A DNA stretch of 64,000 bases from Sporosarcina ureae (GTDB taxonomy: Bacteria > Bacillota > Bacilli > Bacillales_A > Planococcaceae), in NCBI RefSeq assembly GCF_002101375.1, contig NZ_CP015207.1, forward strand, positions 1,377,001 to 1,441,000, in the 5' to 3' direction. Numbering within the stretch: the first letter of the stretch is position 1; each line of letters starts with the position of its first letter. Below are positions 55,226 to 64,000 of the stretch, one piece after another. A program made the translations under genes and the position numbers. Under the pieces are notes generated by a model. The model saw only the letters and a list, made by a program, of their open reading frames with translations. It ran no database searches and was not told the origin of the DNA.

Positions 55226-56901
55226 TTTATATCATTTCCTTTTTTCAGCATTGGAATATTAACGCCTTTTTCTAATGCTGTCTTTTCAGCAATTTCATAT
55301 CCTGCATCCACATGACGTACGATTCCCATACCAGGATCCGTAGTTAACACACGCTCGATACGAGCAGCCGCTTCATCTGTTCCATCTGCAACAATGACAA
55401 TTCCCGAATGAACAGAATAACCCATTCCGACTCCACCACCGTGATGTAGCGATACCCACGTTGCCCCACCGACCGCGTTGATCATCGCATTTAAAATAGG
55501 CCAATCCGCCACAACGTCCGATCCGTCTTTCATCGCTTCCGTTTCACGGTTTGGTGAAGCAACCGAACCTGAATCCAAGTGATCACGGCCAATGACGATT
55601 GGAGCGCTTAACTCGCCACTTGCTACCATGTCATTAATGATTTTTCCGAAACGCGCACGTTCACCGTAACCGAACCAGCAAATGCGGGCAGGCAATCCTT
55701 GGAATTCAATTTTTTCTTTCGCCATGCGAATCCAGTTACATAAATGTTCGTTATAGCTAAATTCTTTCAAAATCACTTCATCCAATTTATAAATGTCTTC
55801 CGGATCTCCCGATAATGCTACCCAACGGAATGGGCCTTTTCCTTCACAAAATTGGGGACGGATATATGCAGGAACAAATCCTGGGAAATCAAATGCATTT
55901 CCGATACCTTCGTCTTTTGCCACTTGACGAATATTGTTTCCATAATCAAATGTGATAGAACCTTTATTCATCAAGTCAAGCATTGCTTGCACATGTTTCG
56001 CCATAGATGCTTTGGATAATTGTACATATTTTTCCGGATCGCTTGAACGAAGCAAATCAGCGTCTACCATAGACATGCCAGACGGGACATACCCATTCAA
56101 CGGATCATGTGCTGATGTTTGGTCAGTCAGTATATCCGGAATGAAGTTACGTGCAATCATTTCCGGTAAAATGTCAGATGCGTTACCTAACAATCCGATC
56201 GATAATGCTTTTCCATCTTTTTTCGCTTCTTCTGCAAGACGGATCGCTTCATCTAATGAATCCGTTTTCAAATCTGTGTAGCGTGTTTCGATTCGACGGT
56301 CGATACGCGTCTCATCCACTTCAATTGCGATACATACGCCACCAGCCATAGTCACTGCAAGCGGTTGCGCTCCACCCATTCCGCCAAGGCCTGCTGTTAC
56401 GGTAATCGTTCCTTGCAAATTGCTATTATAATGCTTTTTGCCAAGTTCTACGAATGTTTCATATGTTCCTTGTACGATTCCTTGTGAACCGATATAGATC
56501 CAACTTCCAGCAGTCATCTGACCGTACATCATGAGGCCTTTTTTATCGAGTTCATGGAAAGTATCCCAATTGGCATATGCCGGGACAATATTTGAATTTG
56601 CTATTAGAACACGCGGCGCATCCGCATGTGATTTAAATATGGCAACGGGTTTACCCGACTGGACAAGTAATGTTTCATCGTTTTCAAGCTCTTTTAGCGA
56701 TTTTACAATCGCGTCAAAACTTTCCCAGTTACGAGCCGCTTTTCCGATTCCACCATAGACTACAAGATTCTCCGGGTGTTCAGCCACTTCTGGATCCAAG
56801 TTATTCATCAACATTCGAAGTGCAGCTTCTTGAAGCCACCCTTTCGTATTTAACTCAGACCCTCTATATCGAATTACCTTTTCGTCAGCAATTGTTTTCA
56901 T
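55222..56901 (-). CDS. hutU: Urocanate hydratase HutU
   Basis: A 559-aa NAD-dependent urocanase converting urocanate to imidazolonepropionate. Typical segments: [73 protein letters not shown] and the C-terminal [17 protein letters not shown] is 9 nt before the ATG. First enzyme gene of the cluster, downstream of an AraC-type regulator. Confidence 0.95.
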   Translation of the reverse strand: MKTIADEKVIRYRGSELNTKGWLQEAALRMLMNNLDPEVAEHPENLVVYGGIGKAARNWESFDAIVKSLKELENDETLLVQSGKPVAIFKSHADAPRVLIANSNIVPAYANWDTFHELDKKGLMMYGQMTAGSWIYIGSQGIVQGTYETFVELGKKHYNSNLQGTITVTAGLGGMGGAQPLAVTMAGGVCIAIEVDETRIDRRIETRYTDLKTDSLDEAIRLAEEAKKDGKALSIGLLGNASDILPEMIARNFIPDILTDQTSAHDPLNGYVPSGMSMVDADLLRSSDPEKYVQLSKASMAKHVQAMLDLMNKGSITFDYGNNIRQVAKDEGIGNAFDFPGFVPAYIRPQFCEGKGPFRWVALSGDPEDIYKLDEVILKEFSYNEHLCNWIRMAKEKIEFQGLPARICWFGYGERARFGKIINDMVASGELSAPIVIGRDHLDSGSVASPNRETEAMKDGSDVVADWPILNAMINAVGGATWVSLHHGGGVGMGYSVHSGIVIVADGTDEAAARIERVLTTDPGMGIVRHVDAGYEIAEKTALEKGVNIPMLKKGNDIK

Positions 56902-56921
56902 GAATAAACAACCTCCTTTTT

Positions 56922-56938
56922 TTCTATACTTTTAGTAT
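56922..56938 (-). promoter_or_regulatory. Inverted repeat just upstream of hutU
   Basis: CTATACT-TTT-AGTATAC-type repeat, 7 bp arms, located between the hutU RBS and an AT-rich promoter-like stretch. A candidate operator for a hut regulator. Confidence 0.4.
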
Positions 56939-57076
56939 ACATAAAAGATTCTGTTTATTATTTACTAATTATTGATAATTTTATAATCTGTGCACTATTT
57001 CAATTTTTATCGTCTTCAAGTTTTATAATATATTTCATTTTATCTTTATATATCAATTAATATGTCGAATCTTGAC

Positions 57077-57109
57077 TAAAAAAAGAACCATACATATGTA
57101 CAGTTCTTT
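57077..57109 (-). terminator. Terminator of the AraC-type regulator gene
   Basis: AAAGAAC...GTTCTTT with inner TACATATGTA; on the minus strand followed by TTTTTTT. It separates the regulator from the hut operon. Confidence 0.85.
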
Positions 57110-58584
57110 CATACATTCGATTGAAAAGAAGAAGGAGTCCTGCCTTCAAGTTGTTTAAATTTCATAGTGAAATAGCTTTGGTTGGAGTAACCTGTCAATC
57201 CCGATATTTCTTCCAACGACAAATTCGTTTCCTTCAATAAACGTTTGGCTTCGCGAACCCTTACCTGATGTAGTGCGTCTCTAAAAAACTGTCCGGATTC
57301 AGCGGAGAATCGCCGGCTGAGAGTACTTTTATTCAGCCTAAGTGTATCCGCACAATCCGATAAATTCCACTGCGAGTTCCAATAATTCGATTCCATCAAC
57401 GTCTTTACTCTTTCTACAAGGGAACGTTCTTCTGTTTGCAAGTGCACATCTCCATCTCCATATGAAAGAAGCCTAGTAATAAAGGCAAGCAACTCCTGCA
57501 CGATCTCATGTATAACAGGTTTCTTGATAATCTGTTGAAATACTGCATGATAACAATCTTCCCACTCCATCGTTTGAATATTATATGACTTCATATATCG
57601 GCGTACTTGTGCCAGTACACTAGTCAGGCGGATGCGAACCATTTCAGGGTCGGGATAGGGTTCTCCATACGTGAAGAACTCTTGCTCCAGCCATTTCCGT
57701 ATTTCTTTTGCGTCCCGTTTTTCAAGCATTTCAATCCATTGCCTTTGCTCCAATGGCGTAAGGAACGGATCCAGATCAGACCAGTCTGTATATTGACTAT
57801 TTGATAGAATGATATCATAACCATCAAAGAATACTTTTTCTTTTAATTGCTTTGTCTGTGCATACGTTTCTTTTAGCGTTTGAAACGACGGTGGGTCATT
57901 GATGACAATTGCAAGTGACTCTCCCTTGTCACCTTTCCACCAAGCAAGAAATGCATGGTACTCTTCATGGAACAACTTCTTTTCTCCCTCATACTGCACA
58001 CATAACACACAATCCGCCAGCGCAAATAATTGTTGTTCCACTGTGAATGGAAATTGATGCAACTCATCGTATAAACGCGGTAAGCTATTTAAATCAGGTG
58101 TTGATATGGCAATCATCGTAATTGGTTGGGTTGTCATCCTGTCCGTTAGAAAAAGATCCGAGTAGTCAATCATCATGGACTGATCTTCATTATAGAGGTC
58201 ATTACTATAACGATGTCTTTCACTTCTTACCAGATAGCGAATTTGTTGAATATGTTTCACTAAGTCATCCGGTGAAAAGGGACGGAATAAGACATCTTCC
58301 GCTCGATAACGAAGTCCACGGTAAGCGGTTTGAAAAATGCGCTCCGATGAAATACCCAACCAGCGCACATGACTTTTTCTAAGCAACTCCCCAAAACTAT
58401 CATCTTGTTGCACCCATGTGTCCATATCCAATAAAAGCAAATCAGGAAACTCGTCTATACCCTCTTTCACAAACTCTTCGATGGAATCCCATCTGTATAG
58501 TTCCATTCCGGTCATTTGAGATTCAACAAGCCAACGAATTCCTTCTGCTTCTAAATGATCCTTAGCCACTAAATGAATCTTCAC
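57109..58584 (-). CDS. AraC-family regulator with degenerate receiver domain
   Basis: A 491-aa DNA-binding protein. The N-terminal 120 residues look like a receiver fold: phospho-acceptor-like Asp in LLLLDMDTW (about 54), but the pattern is degraded and the switch Lys is replaced (FRPFSPDDL). A long middle domain (about 130-380) is unrecognised. The C-terminal 100 residues are an AraC double helix-turn-helix (WNLSDCADTLRLNKSTLSRRF, EISGLTGYSNQSYFTMKFK). It lies upstream of hutU with the same direction, so it probably controls the hut genes. This differs from the HutP antiterminator of B. subtilis. Confidence 0.85.
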   Translation of the reverse strand: MKIHLVAKDHLEAEGIRWLVESQMTGMELYRWDSIEEFVKEGIDEFPDLLLLDMDTWVQQDDSFGELLRKSHVRWLGISSERIFQTAYRGLRYRAEDVLFRPFSPDDLVKHIQQIRYLVRSERHRYSNDLYNEDQSMMIDYSDLFLTDRMTTQPITMIAISTPDLNSLPRLYDELHQFPFTVEQQLFALADCVLCVQYEGEKKLFHEEYHAFLAWWKGDKGESLAIVINDPPSFQTLKETYAQTKQLKEKVFFDGYDIILSNSQYTDWSDLDPFLTPLEQRQWIEMLEKRDAKEIRKWLEQEFFTYGEPYPDPEMVRIRLTSVLAQVRRYMKSYNIQTMEWEDCYHAVFQQIIKKPVIHEIVQELLAFITRLLSYGDGDVHLQTEERSLVERVKTLMESNYWNSQWNLSDCADTLRLNKSTLSRRFSAESGQFFRDALHQVRVREAKRLLKETNLSLEEISGLTGYSNQSYFTMKFKQLEGRTPSSFQSNV

Positions 58585-58913
58585 TGCCTGTCCCTCCTTT
58601 TATTATTGCCACAGTTCCGGCTCTGTTTTTCTCCAACCTCTATACACTCACAAAAATAGTCTGGTACGAAAGAACAGTTGACGTTTGCGAAGTTTGCTCC
58701 ATTCAAAGTGATCTAGGAGGAAAACATAAGACATAGAAACACCATAGCCTATACAGCTGCTATGGTGTTTCTTGTTATTACAGCTTTTCGTTTTATGTGT
58801 TTCTAATACTTGAAAAGCGTAGTGCAAGTGCTAGGATCATTACAAAATACTAACTTTTTCACGATACATAATCTTACATTATTTTTACTCGATCACACTT
58901 CGGAGAAAGGCAT
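58585..58913. other. Gene-free stretch with orphan RBS and terminator
   Basis: It contains an AGGAGG (about 58716-58721) followed by no start codon and then a hairpin at 58735-58772. It may be a scar of a small lost gene. No coding frame was recognised. Confidence 0.4.
58735..58772. terminator. Orphan bidirectional terminator
   Basis: AGAAACACCATAG pairs perfectly with CTATGGTGTTTCT, 13 bp. It lies more than 140 nt from the nearest gene end. Confidence 0.7.
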
Positions 58914-59627
58914 CTATTCTACAAGCAAGAATTCAACTCCGCCAACACCCACATCAACTTTGAGATGAATAGTAGTATCCGTTTTCCCGTATGCTTCATT
59001 TACATAGACACCTTTGCCCTTAGAAATGAAACCTTTTGTCCCTACGCTTCCAATTCCCTTGGAAACAGACAATTTAACTCCTGTCTCTTGAGGTAAACGA
59101 ATTTTCGCATCGCCCACCCCAAGTTCAAATTCAGCATCAAAGCTTTCCTGCCAATCACCAGACAAATTGATTGTCGTGTCACCTACTCCTGCATCGACTG
59201 ACAACTGACTGAGTTGAATTCCAGACAAGTTCAGTTCTGCATCGGAGACACCCATTTCGACATCAAGATTAACGGGGATTTCATTAGTCAGTTGAACGTT
59301 CCAGTTGTTTCTTTTATTGCCCAATGCAGAAAGTCCTTTCATGTTCTGCTCTATCTCAACATAACCAATTTCTCTTTTATTTTTATACATAACGGATGGG
59401 AGCCACTTCTTTACGTTAGTATCGATGTCACCGTCCACCCAGTTCGTTGCACCGCCTTCAATCAAAAGGTCGCCCGCACCAAAATCGATATCGATTTCCA
59501 GTGATTTCGCGTCGTCCTTTTCAATGGCCAATGCTCCGGAGACTCGGTCTGTTTTCATCCAGCCATACACCCAAAAACCTACCATCCCCAACAATATTAC
59601 ACATATTACTATCAGTATTTTCCGCAT
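58914..59627 (-). CDS. Toast-rack-type (LiaF/DUF2154-like) surface protein
   Basis: A 237-aa protein with a single N-terminal membrane helix (about 4-23) and an extracytoplasmic beta-rich domain of repeated units with GVGD/GVSD motifs (DVEMGVSDAELNLSG, DAGVGDTTINLSG, ELGVGDAKIRLP). The N-terminal part resembles the toast_rack_N domain. Similar proteins sit with LiaFSR-type envelope stress systems; none is adjacent. AAAGGGG is 7 nt before the ATG. Monocistronic. Confidence 0.78.
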   Translation of the reverse strand: MRKILIVICVILLGMVGFWVYGWMKTDRVSGALAIEKDDAKSLEIDIDFGAGDLLIEGGATNWVDGDIDTNVKKWLPSVMYKNKREIGYVEIEQNMKGLSALGNKRNNWNVQLTNEIPVNLDVEMGVSDAELNLSGIQLSQLSVDAGVGDTTINLSGDWQESFDAEFELGVGDAKIRLPQETGVKLSVSKGIGSVGTKGFISKGKGVYVNEAYGKTDTTIHLKVDVGVGGVEFLLVE

Positions 59628-60123
59628 ATTCACACCCCTTTACTATATCATAAGCGAAACGCACTTAAATGGAGTCCATCAAATGACTGAACTATATGTA
59701 AGACTAAGGACTGAGCGGTTCAATATATGAAGACCCTTCACGGCTTATACCATTTTATAAAAATAAAGCTCGCTATCGTCCTTATCTGGCCGATTGGAAT
59801 CAGTATGGAAGTAGAGAAGTTCAAACACCATGCTGTTAGACTACTATAGCTAAAATTTCTTTTAATTAATACTTCATTCGCAAATCTCCTACCTATTCAG
59901 GTATTTTGGCAAAAGAAAGTAGATTGTAAAAAACAGTTATATATCACTACCTTTTTGACTATATTCAGAATATACGTCAGTTAATTCGACATGCTAAAAT
60001 ATAGTGAATCCAATTCCAAAGAGGATGTGTGAAACTCAAGAGAAGTCCGATATTGGCTGTATACTCATCACGTTACACTGTATTTGATTTATAGAAATCA
60101 AACTAGTAAAGAGGTGTTCGAAG
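59628..60123. other. Gene-free stretch
   Basis: A 490-nt AT-rich gap between divergent genes. Short frames occur (a small 20-codon frame ending near 59850 begins MEVEKFKHH), but none has a good RBS. Promoters for both neighbours must lie here; I see nothing else. Confidence 0.4.
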
Positions 60124-60759
60124 TTGATAACAGAAAATAGAGAACAAACGATATTTAATCATATAGGAAAGAGAATTGTAACGGACCGTGACATCGAAAT
60201 TATTGCAAAAGTGGAGGATCCATTAGTCGTCGTCTTAGGCAATATGTTGAGTGACGAAGAATGTGACGAACTGATCAGGCTGTCGACTGACAAGTTAAAA
60301 CGATCCAAAATCGGCATGGTTCATGCGGAAAACGAAATTAGAACAAGTAGCAGTATGTTTATTGAAGAACAGGACAACCAGATGGTTATGAGAATCGAAA
60401 AACGGATTGAAGCGGTTATGAACATCCCTATCGAACACGGCGAAAGACTACAGATTCTTCACTATCTGCCAGGTCAGCAATATAAAGCACATCATGATTT
60501 CTTCTCGGCAACGAGCAATGTCTCCAACAATCGAATCAGCACACTTGTCATGTACTTGAACGATGTTGAACAAGGTGGCGAAACGTTTTTCCCTCATCTG
60601 AAACTGTCCGTCACACCAAAAAAAGGAATGGCCATTTATTTCGAGTACTTTTATAACGATCCCCTGTTGAACGACTTGACGCTGCATGGCGGAGCACCGG
60701 TGGAAATCGGAGAGAAATATGTAGCAACGCAGTGGATGAGGAAGCAAAGAGTACGATGA
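60124..60759 (+). CDS. Prolyl-4-hydroxylase-like 2OG-Fe(II) oxygenase
   Basis: A 211-aa double-stranded beta-helix oxygenase. Iron ligands are His123-x-Asp125 (in KAHHDFF) and His188 (TLHGGAPV), and Lys198 (EKYVATQW) would bind 2-oxoglutarate. FxPxL-like RISTLVMYLNDVEQGGETFFP matches the P4H family. Bacillus homologues hydroxylate proline in collagen-like or elongation-factor peptides; the target here is unknown. The TTG start has AAGAGGTG at 7 nt. Monocistronic. Confidence 0.88.
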   Translation: MITENREQTIFNHIGKRIVTDRDIEIIAKVEDPLVVVLGNMLSDEECDELIRLSTDKLKRSKIGMVHAENEIRTSSSMFIEEQDNQMVMRIEKRIEAVMNIPIEHGERLQILHYLPGQQYKAHHDFFSATSNVSNNRISTLVMYLNDVEQGGETFFPHLKLSVTPKKGMAIYFEYFYNDPLLNDLTLHGGAPVEIGEKYVATQWMRKQRVR

Positions 60760-60929
60760 GAGACTTGAAGCAACACTACCGGCCAGTGCTCATGCGATGA
60801 AATTTCACCACCATCTCCATTAAAAGGCACTACGTGTTAGCTATTCGGGCTAGTTTAGCTTAATAACGCCATCATGTATGCACATTAAGTACTCATTTTT
60901 TATTTATTTTAGACTCGGAATTTAATAAG

Positions 60930-60957
60930 TTGAATTTCATGACAGCTGTGTTATTAT
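60930..60957 (+). promoter_or_regulatory. Candidate glpD promoter
   Basis: TTGAAT and TATTAT with 16-nt spacing, 35 nt before the GlpP-type leader hairpin. Confidence 0.5.
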
Positions 60958-60992
60958 AGGAATTAAGTTAATAGTCCGGGTTTGAGTTACTG

Positions 60993-61048
60993 AGAAGACC
61001 TCAAGAAGTGATTGCGATAAAAAGCAATCACTATCTTGGGGTCTTTTT
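60993..61048 (+). terminator. GlpP-type leader terminator before glpD
   Basis: AAGACC-TCAAGA plus AGTGATTGC pair with GCAATCACT and TCTTGGGGTCTT, then TTTTT. It lies between the promoter and the glpD start. It shares GTTAAT...GTTTGAGTT upstream with the glpF leader, a likely GlpP target. Confidence 0.85.
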
Positions 61049-61083
61049 GTTCTCTTATCCACTATAAAAGGGAGATGAAGGAA

Positions 61084-62727
61084 TTGACAACATTTTCATC
61101 AATGGATCGACATAAGATTGCGAACACGTTACGTACCGAGAACTTTGACGTTTTAATTATAGGTGGTGGAATTACCGGTGCTGGTATCGCATTGGATGCT
61201 GCAGCAAGAGGGATGAAAACTGCACTTATTGAAATGCAGGATTTTGCTTCAGGCACATCTAGTCGTTCAACAAAACTAGTACATGGTGGTTTGCGTTATT
61301 TGAAGCAATTTGAAATAAAAGAAGTGGCCCAATTGGGCAAAGAACGCGCGATTGTCTACGAAAATGGTCCACATGTTACAACACCTGAATGGATGCTACT
61401 ACCGTTTCATAAAGGAGGGACATTCGGTCCTACATCTACGGCGCTTGGATTAAAAGTATACGACTTTCTAGCTGGTGTTAAGCGCAGTGAACGAAGAAAA
61501 ATGCTGAATCTTGAACAAACTATCCAACGAGCTCCACTTATTAAAAGAGAAGGTCTCCAAGGTAGTGGTTATTATGTAGAATATCGCACGGACGATGCTC
61601 GCCTCACGATTGAAGTGGCTAAATCTGCTGCTGAAAAAGGTGCCACTTTATTAAATTATGCAAAAGCAGAAGGTTTCATCTACAATGATACTAACCAAAT
61701 AGCAGGCGTCCAAGTTCGCGACATGATCACAAACGAAATGATGACCGTTCAAGCGACAAAAGTCATCAACGCAGCAGGTCCGTGGGTAGATGAAGTAAAA
61801 GAGTTCGATGGCCACTCAAACGGTAAGAACTTAATATTGTCCAAAGGGATTCATCTTGTATTCGATCAAAGCGTATTTCCTCTACACCAAGCAATCTATT
61901 TCGATACCCCTGATCAACGTATGATTTTTGCAGTACCACGTGATGGTAAGGCATATGTCGGAACAACGGATACATTCTTTGATGGTGATCCGAAAGAGAT
62001 GCAAATTACAGAAGAAGATCGCACATATATTTTAGATGCCATTCATTATATGTTCCCCGATGTCTCTGTGAGTGAAAAAGATGTTGAATCTAGTTGGGCA
62101 GGTGTCCGACCACTGATTCATGAAGACGGTAAAAACCCTTCCGAGATTTCCAGAAAGGACGAAATCTGGGAATCTGAACGTGGACTGATCACCATTGCAG
62201 GGGGTAAACTAACAGGATACCGCAAAATGGCGGAAACTGTAGTGAATAAGATCTCCGACTTGCTTCAACAAGAAAAAGGATTACACTTCAAACGATCTAA
62301 CACGAAGAACATGCCCATCTCAGGTGGCGATGTTGGAGGCTCTGCTCATTACTCTCGTTACTTCAACCAAGCTGTCAACCGTGGCATGTTGCTCGGTTTC
62401 ACAGAACAAGAAAGCCGACATTTGGCTGCACTTTATGGCTCAAACGTGGACAAAGTATTAACAATTCCTTATGATGAATCCGAATCGATGCCACGTATTC
62501 TCTATGTTAAATTACGCTATGCGATTGAACATGAGATGACTGCGAAACCGACTGACTTCTTCATTCGACGCACGGGTGATTTGTTCTTCAATATTAAAAA
62601 TGTACAGGATGCAAAAGAAGACGTACTAGTTAAAATGGGCCAACTGTTGAACTGGTCTGCAGATGAACAACAACGCTATCAGTTAGAATTGGAAGACGAG
62701 TTACGAAAGTCAACATCTGTTGTGTAA
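61084..62727 (+). CDS. glpD: Aerobic glycerol-3-phosphate dehydrogenase GlpD
   Basis: A 547-aa membrane-associated flavoprotein oxidising glycerol-3-phosphate to dihydroxyacetone phosphate. FAD site IIGGGITGAGIALDAA (about 24-39), GTSSRSTKLVHGGLRYLKQFE, PEWMLLPFHKGGTFGP, SSWAGVRPL and IAGGKLTGYRKMAE are typical. The TTG at 61084 follows AAAGGGAG at 9 nt and gives the family length; longer in-frame starts at 61036 and 61075 lack proper spacing. First of a glpD-glpP-glpF series. Confidence 0.93.
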   Translation: MTTFSSMDRHKIANTLRTENFDVLIIGGGITGAGIALDAAARGMKTALIEMQDFASGTSSRSTKLVHGGLRYLKQFEIKEVAQLGKERAIVYENGPHVTTPEWMLLPFHKGGTFGPTSTALGLKVYDFLAGVKRSERRKMLNLEQTIQRAPLIKREGLQGSGYYVEYRTDDARLTIEVAKSAAEKGATLLNYAKAEGFIYNDTNQIAGVQVRDMITNEMMTVQATKVINAAGPWVDEVKEFDGHSNGKNLILSKGIHLVFDQSVFPLHQAIYFDTPDQRMIFAVPRDGKAYVGTTDTFFDGDPKEMQITEEDRTYILDAIHYMFPDVSVSEKDVESSWAGVRPLIHEDGKNPSEISRKDEIWESERGLITIAGGKLTGYRKMAETVVNKISDLLQQEKGLHFKRSNTKNMPISGGDVGGSAHYSRYFNQAVNRGMLLGFTEQESRHLAALYGSNVDKVLTIPYDESESMPRILYVKLRYAIEHEMTAKPTDFFIRRTGDLFFNIKNVQDAKEDVLVKMGQLLNWSADEQQRYQLELEDELRKSTSVV

Positions 62728-62771
62728 ATACTATAATATAAACGTATATCTATAGACGGAGGTTACTTCAT

Positions 62772-63326
62772 ATGTCTTTTCATAACCAAAAAGTGTTACC
62801 AGCTGCACGTACACTAAAACAATTTGAAAAACTCTTAGAAAGTACTTTTGAATATATCGTTCTATTAGAAGTACACATCAGCAATTTAAAAACCGTAAAA
62901 CAAGAAGCAGACAAGCGAGGCAAGAAACTAATTATTCATGCCGACTTAGTGCAGGGCCTAAAAACGGATAACTTTGCAGCCGACTTTTTATGTAATGATG
63001 TTCGTCCAGCAGGTATTATTTCCACTCGATCCAATATGATTTTGAAAGCAAAGTCTAAAAATATTATCGCTATTCAGCGTATGTTTCTACTCGATACAAT
63101 CGCATTAGAAAAAAGCTATTCTCTAATTGATCAAACTGCTCCAGACTTCATTGAAATGCTACCGGGTGTCATTCCGGAACTCATCGAAGAAGTGTATGAG
63201 CGCACAGGTATTCCCATTATTAACGGTGGACTCATTCGTACAAAACAACATATTGAGGACGCACTAGCAGCAGGTGCTGTAGCCGTGACAACATCCGATA
63301 ACCAATTATGGGAACACTTTATTTAA
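62772..63326 (+). CDS. glpP: Glycerol-3-phosphate-responsive antiterminator GlpP
   Basis: A 184-aa RNA-binding protein that, with glycerol-3-phosphate, prevents termination in glp leaders. It carries HADLVQGLKTDNFAADFL, PAGIISTRSNMI, IAIQRMFLLDT and DFIEMLPGVIPELI. It is an unusual TIM-barrel-like antiterminator. It lies between glpD and glpF, as its two likely targets flank it. CGGAGG is about 9 nt before the ATG. Confidence 0.93.
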   Translation: MSFHNQKVLPAARTLKQFEKLLESTFEYIVLLEVHISNLKTVKQEADKRGKKLIIHADLVQGLKTDNFAADFLCNDVRPAGIISTRSNMILKAKSKNIIAIQRMFLLDTIALEKSYSLIDQTAPDFIEMLPGVIPELIEEVYERTGIPIINGGLIRTKQHIEDALAAGAVAVTTSDNQLWEHFI

Positions 63327-63348
63327 ATAGAGAACTTTTGCGTCATTG

Positions 63349-63377
63349 TTGACAGAATAAACTTGCCACTCTATACT
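63349..63377 (+). promoter_or_regulatory. Promoter of glpF
   Basis: TTGACA (63349-63354), 17 nt, TATACT (63372-63377); ahead of the leader hairpin. Confidence 0.85.
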
Positions 63378-63409
63378 TGGAAACAAGTTAATGTAAGTGG
63401 TTGAGTTTA

Positions 63410-63463
63410 GGAGTCCACAATTAAGTTCTTGCACATAGCAAGATTTAATTGGGGACTTTTTTT
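63410..63463 (+). terminator. GlpP-type leader terminator before glpF
   Basis: AGTCC-CAATTAA and inner TCTTGC pair with GCAAGA and TTAATTG-GGACT, then TTTTTTT. Same layout as the glpD leader. Confidence 0.85.
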
Positions 63464-63515
63464 GCGTCGTATATGCTCAACTACCAGACTTAAATTTGGG
63501 TAGGAGGAGATATAG

Positions 63516-64000
63516 ATGACACCCTTTACAGGTGAATTGATCGGAACCATGATATTAATACTATTTGGTGGTGGCGTAGTAGCTGGTGTAGCACTAAACA
63601 AGTCCAAAGCAAAAAGTGGAGGATGGATTGTTATTACTGTAGGATGGGGTCTTGCGGTTACACTTGGTGTGTACGCAGTGGGCCAAGCTAGTGGTGCTCA
63701 TTTAAACCCTGCAGTCACAATCGGTTTCGCAACTATAGGTAATTTCCCTTGGGCGGACGTCCCTATGTATCTTTTAGCGCAGATGATTGGCGCGATCCTA
63801 GGTGCAGTAATAGTGTACTTCCACTACTTACCTCATTGGAAAGAAACAGAAGATCCAACTGCTAAACGTGATGTATTTGCTACTACACCTGCCATTTACA
63901 ATCCACTGTCAAACGTAACGAGTGAAATAATCGGAACGTTCATTTTAGTACTTGGTTTACTATCTATTGGTGCCAATGAATTTACTGAAGGCCTCAACCC
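63516..64000 (+). CDS. glpF: Glycerol uptake facilitator GlpF (partial, cut by window end)
   Basis: The first 161 codons of an aquaglyceroporin. The first NPA box is at SGAHLNPAVT (residues 60-69); Ser/Gly pattern GELIGTMILILFGGG marks TM1. The second NPA box lies beyond the window. AGGAGGAG is 6-7 nt before the ATG. It lets glycerol into the cell, feeding GlpK and GlpD. The open frame runs off the end, so the stop codon and length are unknown. Confidence 0.92.
   Translation, partial: MTPFTGELIGTMILILFGGGVVAGVALNKSKAKSGGWIVITVGWGLAVTLGVYAVGQASGAHLNPAVTIGFATIGNFPWADVPMYLLAQMIGAILGAVIVYFHYLPHWKETEDPTAKRDVFATTPAIYNPLSNVTSEIIGTFILVLGLLSIGANEFTEGLN

Noticed and set aside
1..64000. CRISPR arrays, insertion sequences, phage or conjugation genes, tRNA and rRNA genes
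   Set aside because: No spaced direct repeats, transposase-like frames, integrase, or RNA gene signatures were seen by eye; a search with dedicated tools would settle it.

Overview
The window looks like chromosomal DNA of a low-to-moderate GC, Gram-positive, endospore-former-type bacterium of the Bacillales, most like the Planococcaceae (Sporosarcina or a close relative; this is an inference from protein resemblance, not a computed match). Supporting signs are strong AGGAGG ribosome-binding sites, many GTG/TTG starts, short genes packed in small operons closed by perfect bidirectional hairpin terminators, and Bacillus-type regulation: TPP, SAM-I and cobalamin riboswitches, cre boxes, and GlpP antitermination leaders. 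I see no rRNA, tRNA, CRISPR array, transposase, integrase or phage gene, so the region reads as core/accessory metabolism rather than a mobile island.

Layout. 1-0.74 kb: a cobalamin riboswitch with no recognisable B12 gene behind it, a terminator, and a 73-aa unknown gene. 0.74-5.2 kb (minus): a BceRSAB-type peptide-antibiotic sensing and detoxification module. 5.3-10.4 kb (minus): the yqhG/yqhH pair (unknown protein plus SNF2 helicase), then a MoxR ATPase/VWA pair resembling RavA-ViaA. 10.8-17.3 kb: decayed small genes, aspartate dehydrogenase, a DUF2935 protein, a universal stress protein, a YitT-family membrane protein, a copper-type multicopper oxidase lipoprotein and a DEDDh exonuclease. 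17.5-20.5 kb: a TPP riboswitch driving the YkoEDC thiamine-precursor ECF transporter. 20.5-31 kb: two DAACS carboxylate/amino-acid symporters, a second and third universal stress protein, bioY with a TetR regulator, a threonine-synthase-like enzyme, an RNase H-like protein, a diguanylate cyclase, and a STAS protein.

31-45 kb: a single-chain L-serine dehydratase in alpha-beta order under an apparent CcpA-controlled promoter; a SAM-riboswitch-controlled metNIQ methionine transporter, divergent from an mtnE-like aminotransferase; a tRNA-dihydrouridine synthase; the DMB synthase BluB; a carboxymuconolactone decarboxylase family protein; an SH3 protein; an EamA exporter; a DeoR remnant; and a flavin monooxygenase. 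45-50 kb: a TPP enzyme translationally coupled to a GAF-GAF-PAS-GGDEF-EAL protein. 49.8-58.6 kb (minus): a histidine-utilisation cluster (AraC-type regulator, hutU, hutI, hutH, NhaC-type transporter, DapF-like epimerase) without hutG or a canonical hutM. 58.9-64 kb: a toast-rack protein, a prolyl-4-hydroxylase-like oxygenase, then glpD, glpP and the start of glpF, with GlpP-type leader terminators before glpD and glpF.

Functionally the window centres on uptake and breakdown of amino acids and related nutrients (histidine, serine, glutamate/aspartate, methionine, glycerol-3-phosphate) and on vitamin economy (thiamine, biotin, cobalamin), with several small signalling proteins. Start codons were chosen by ribosome-binding-site spacing and family resemblance and often differ from the longest open frame. 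All functional names come from reading motifs by eye; no database search was run.
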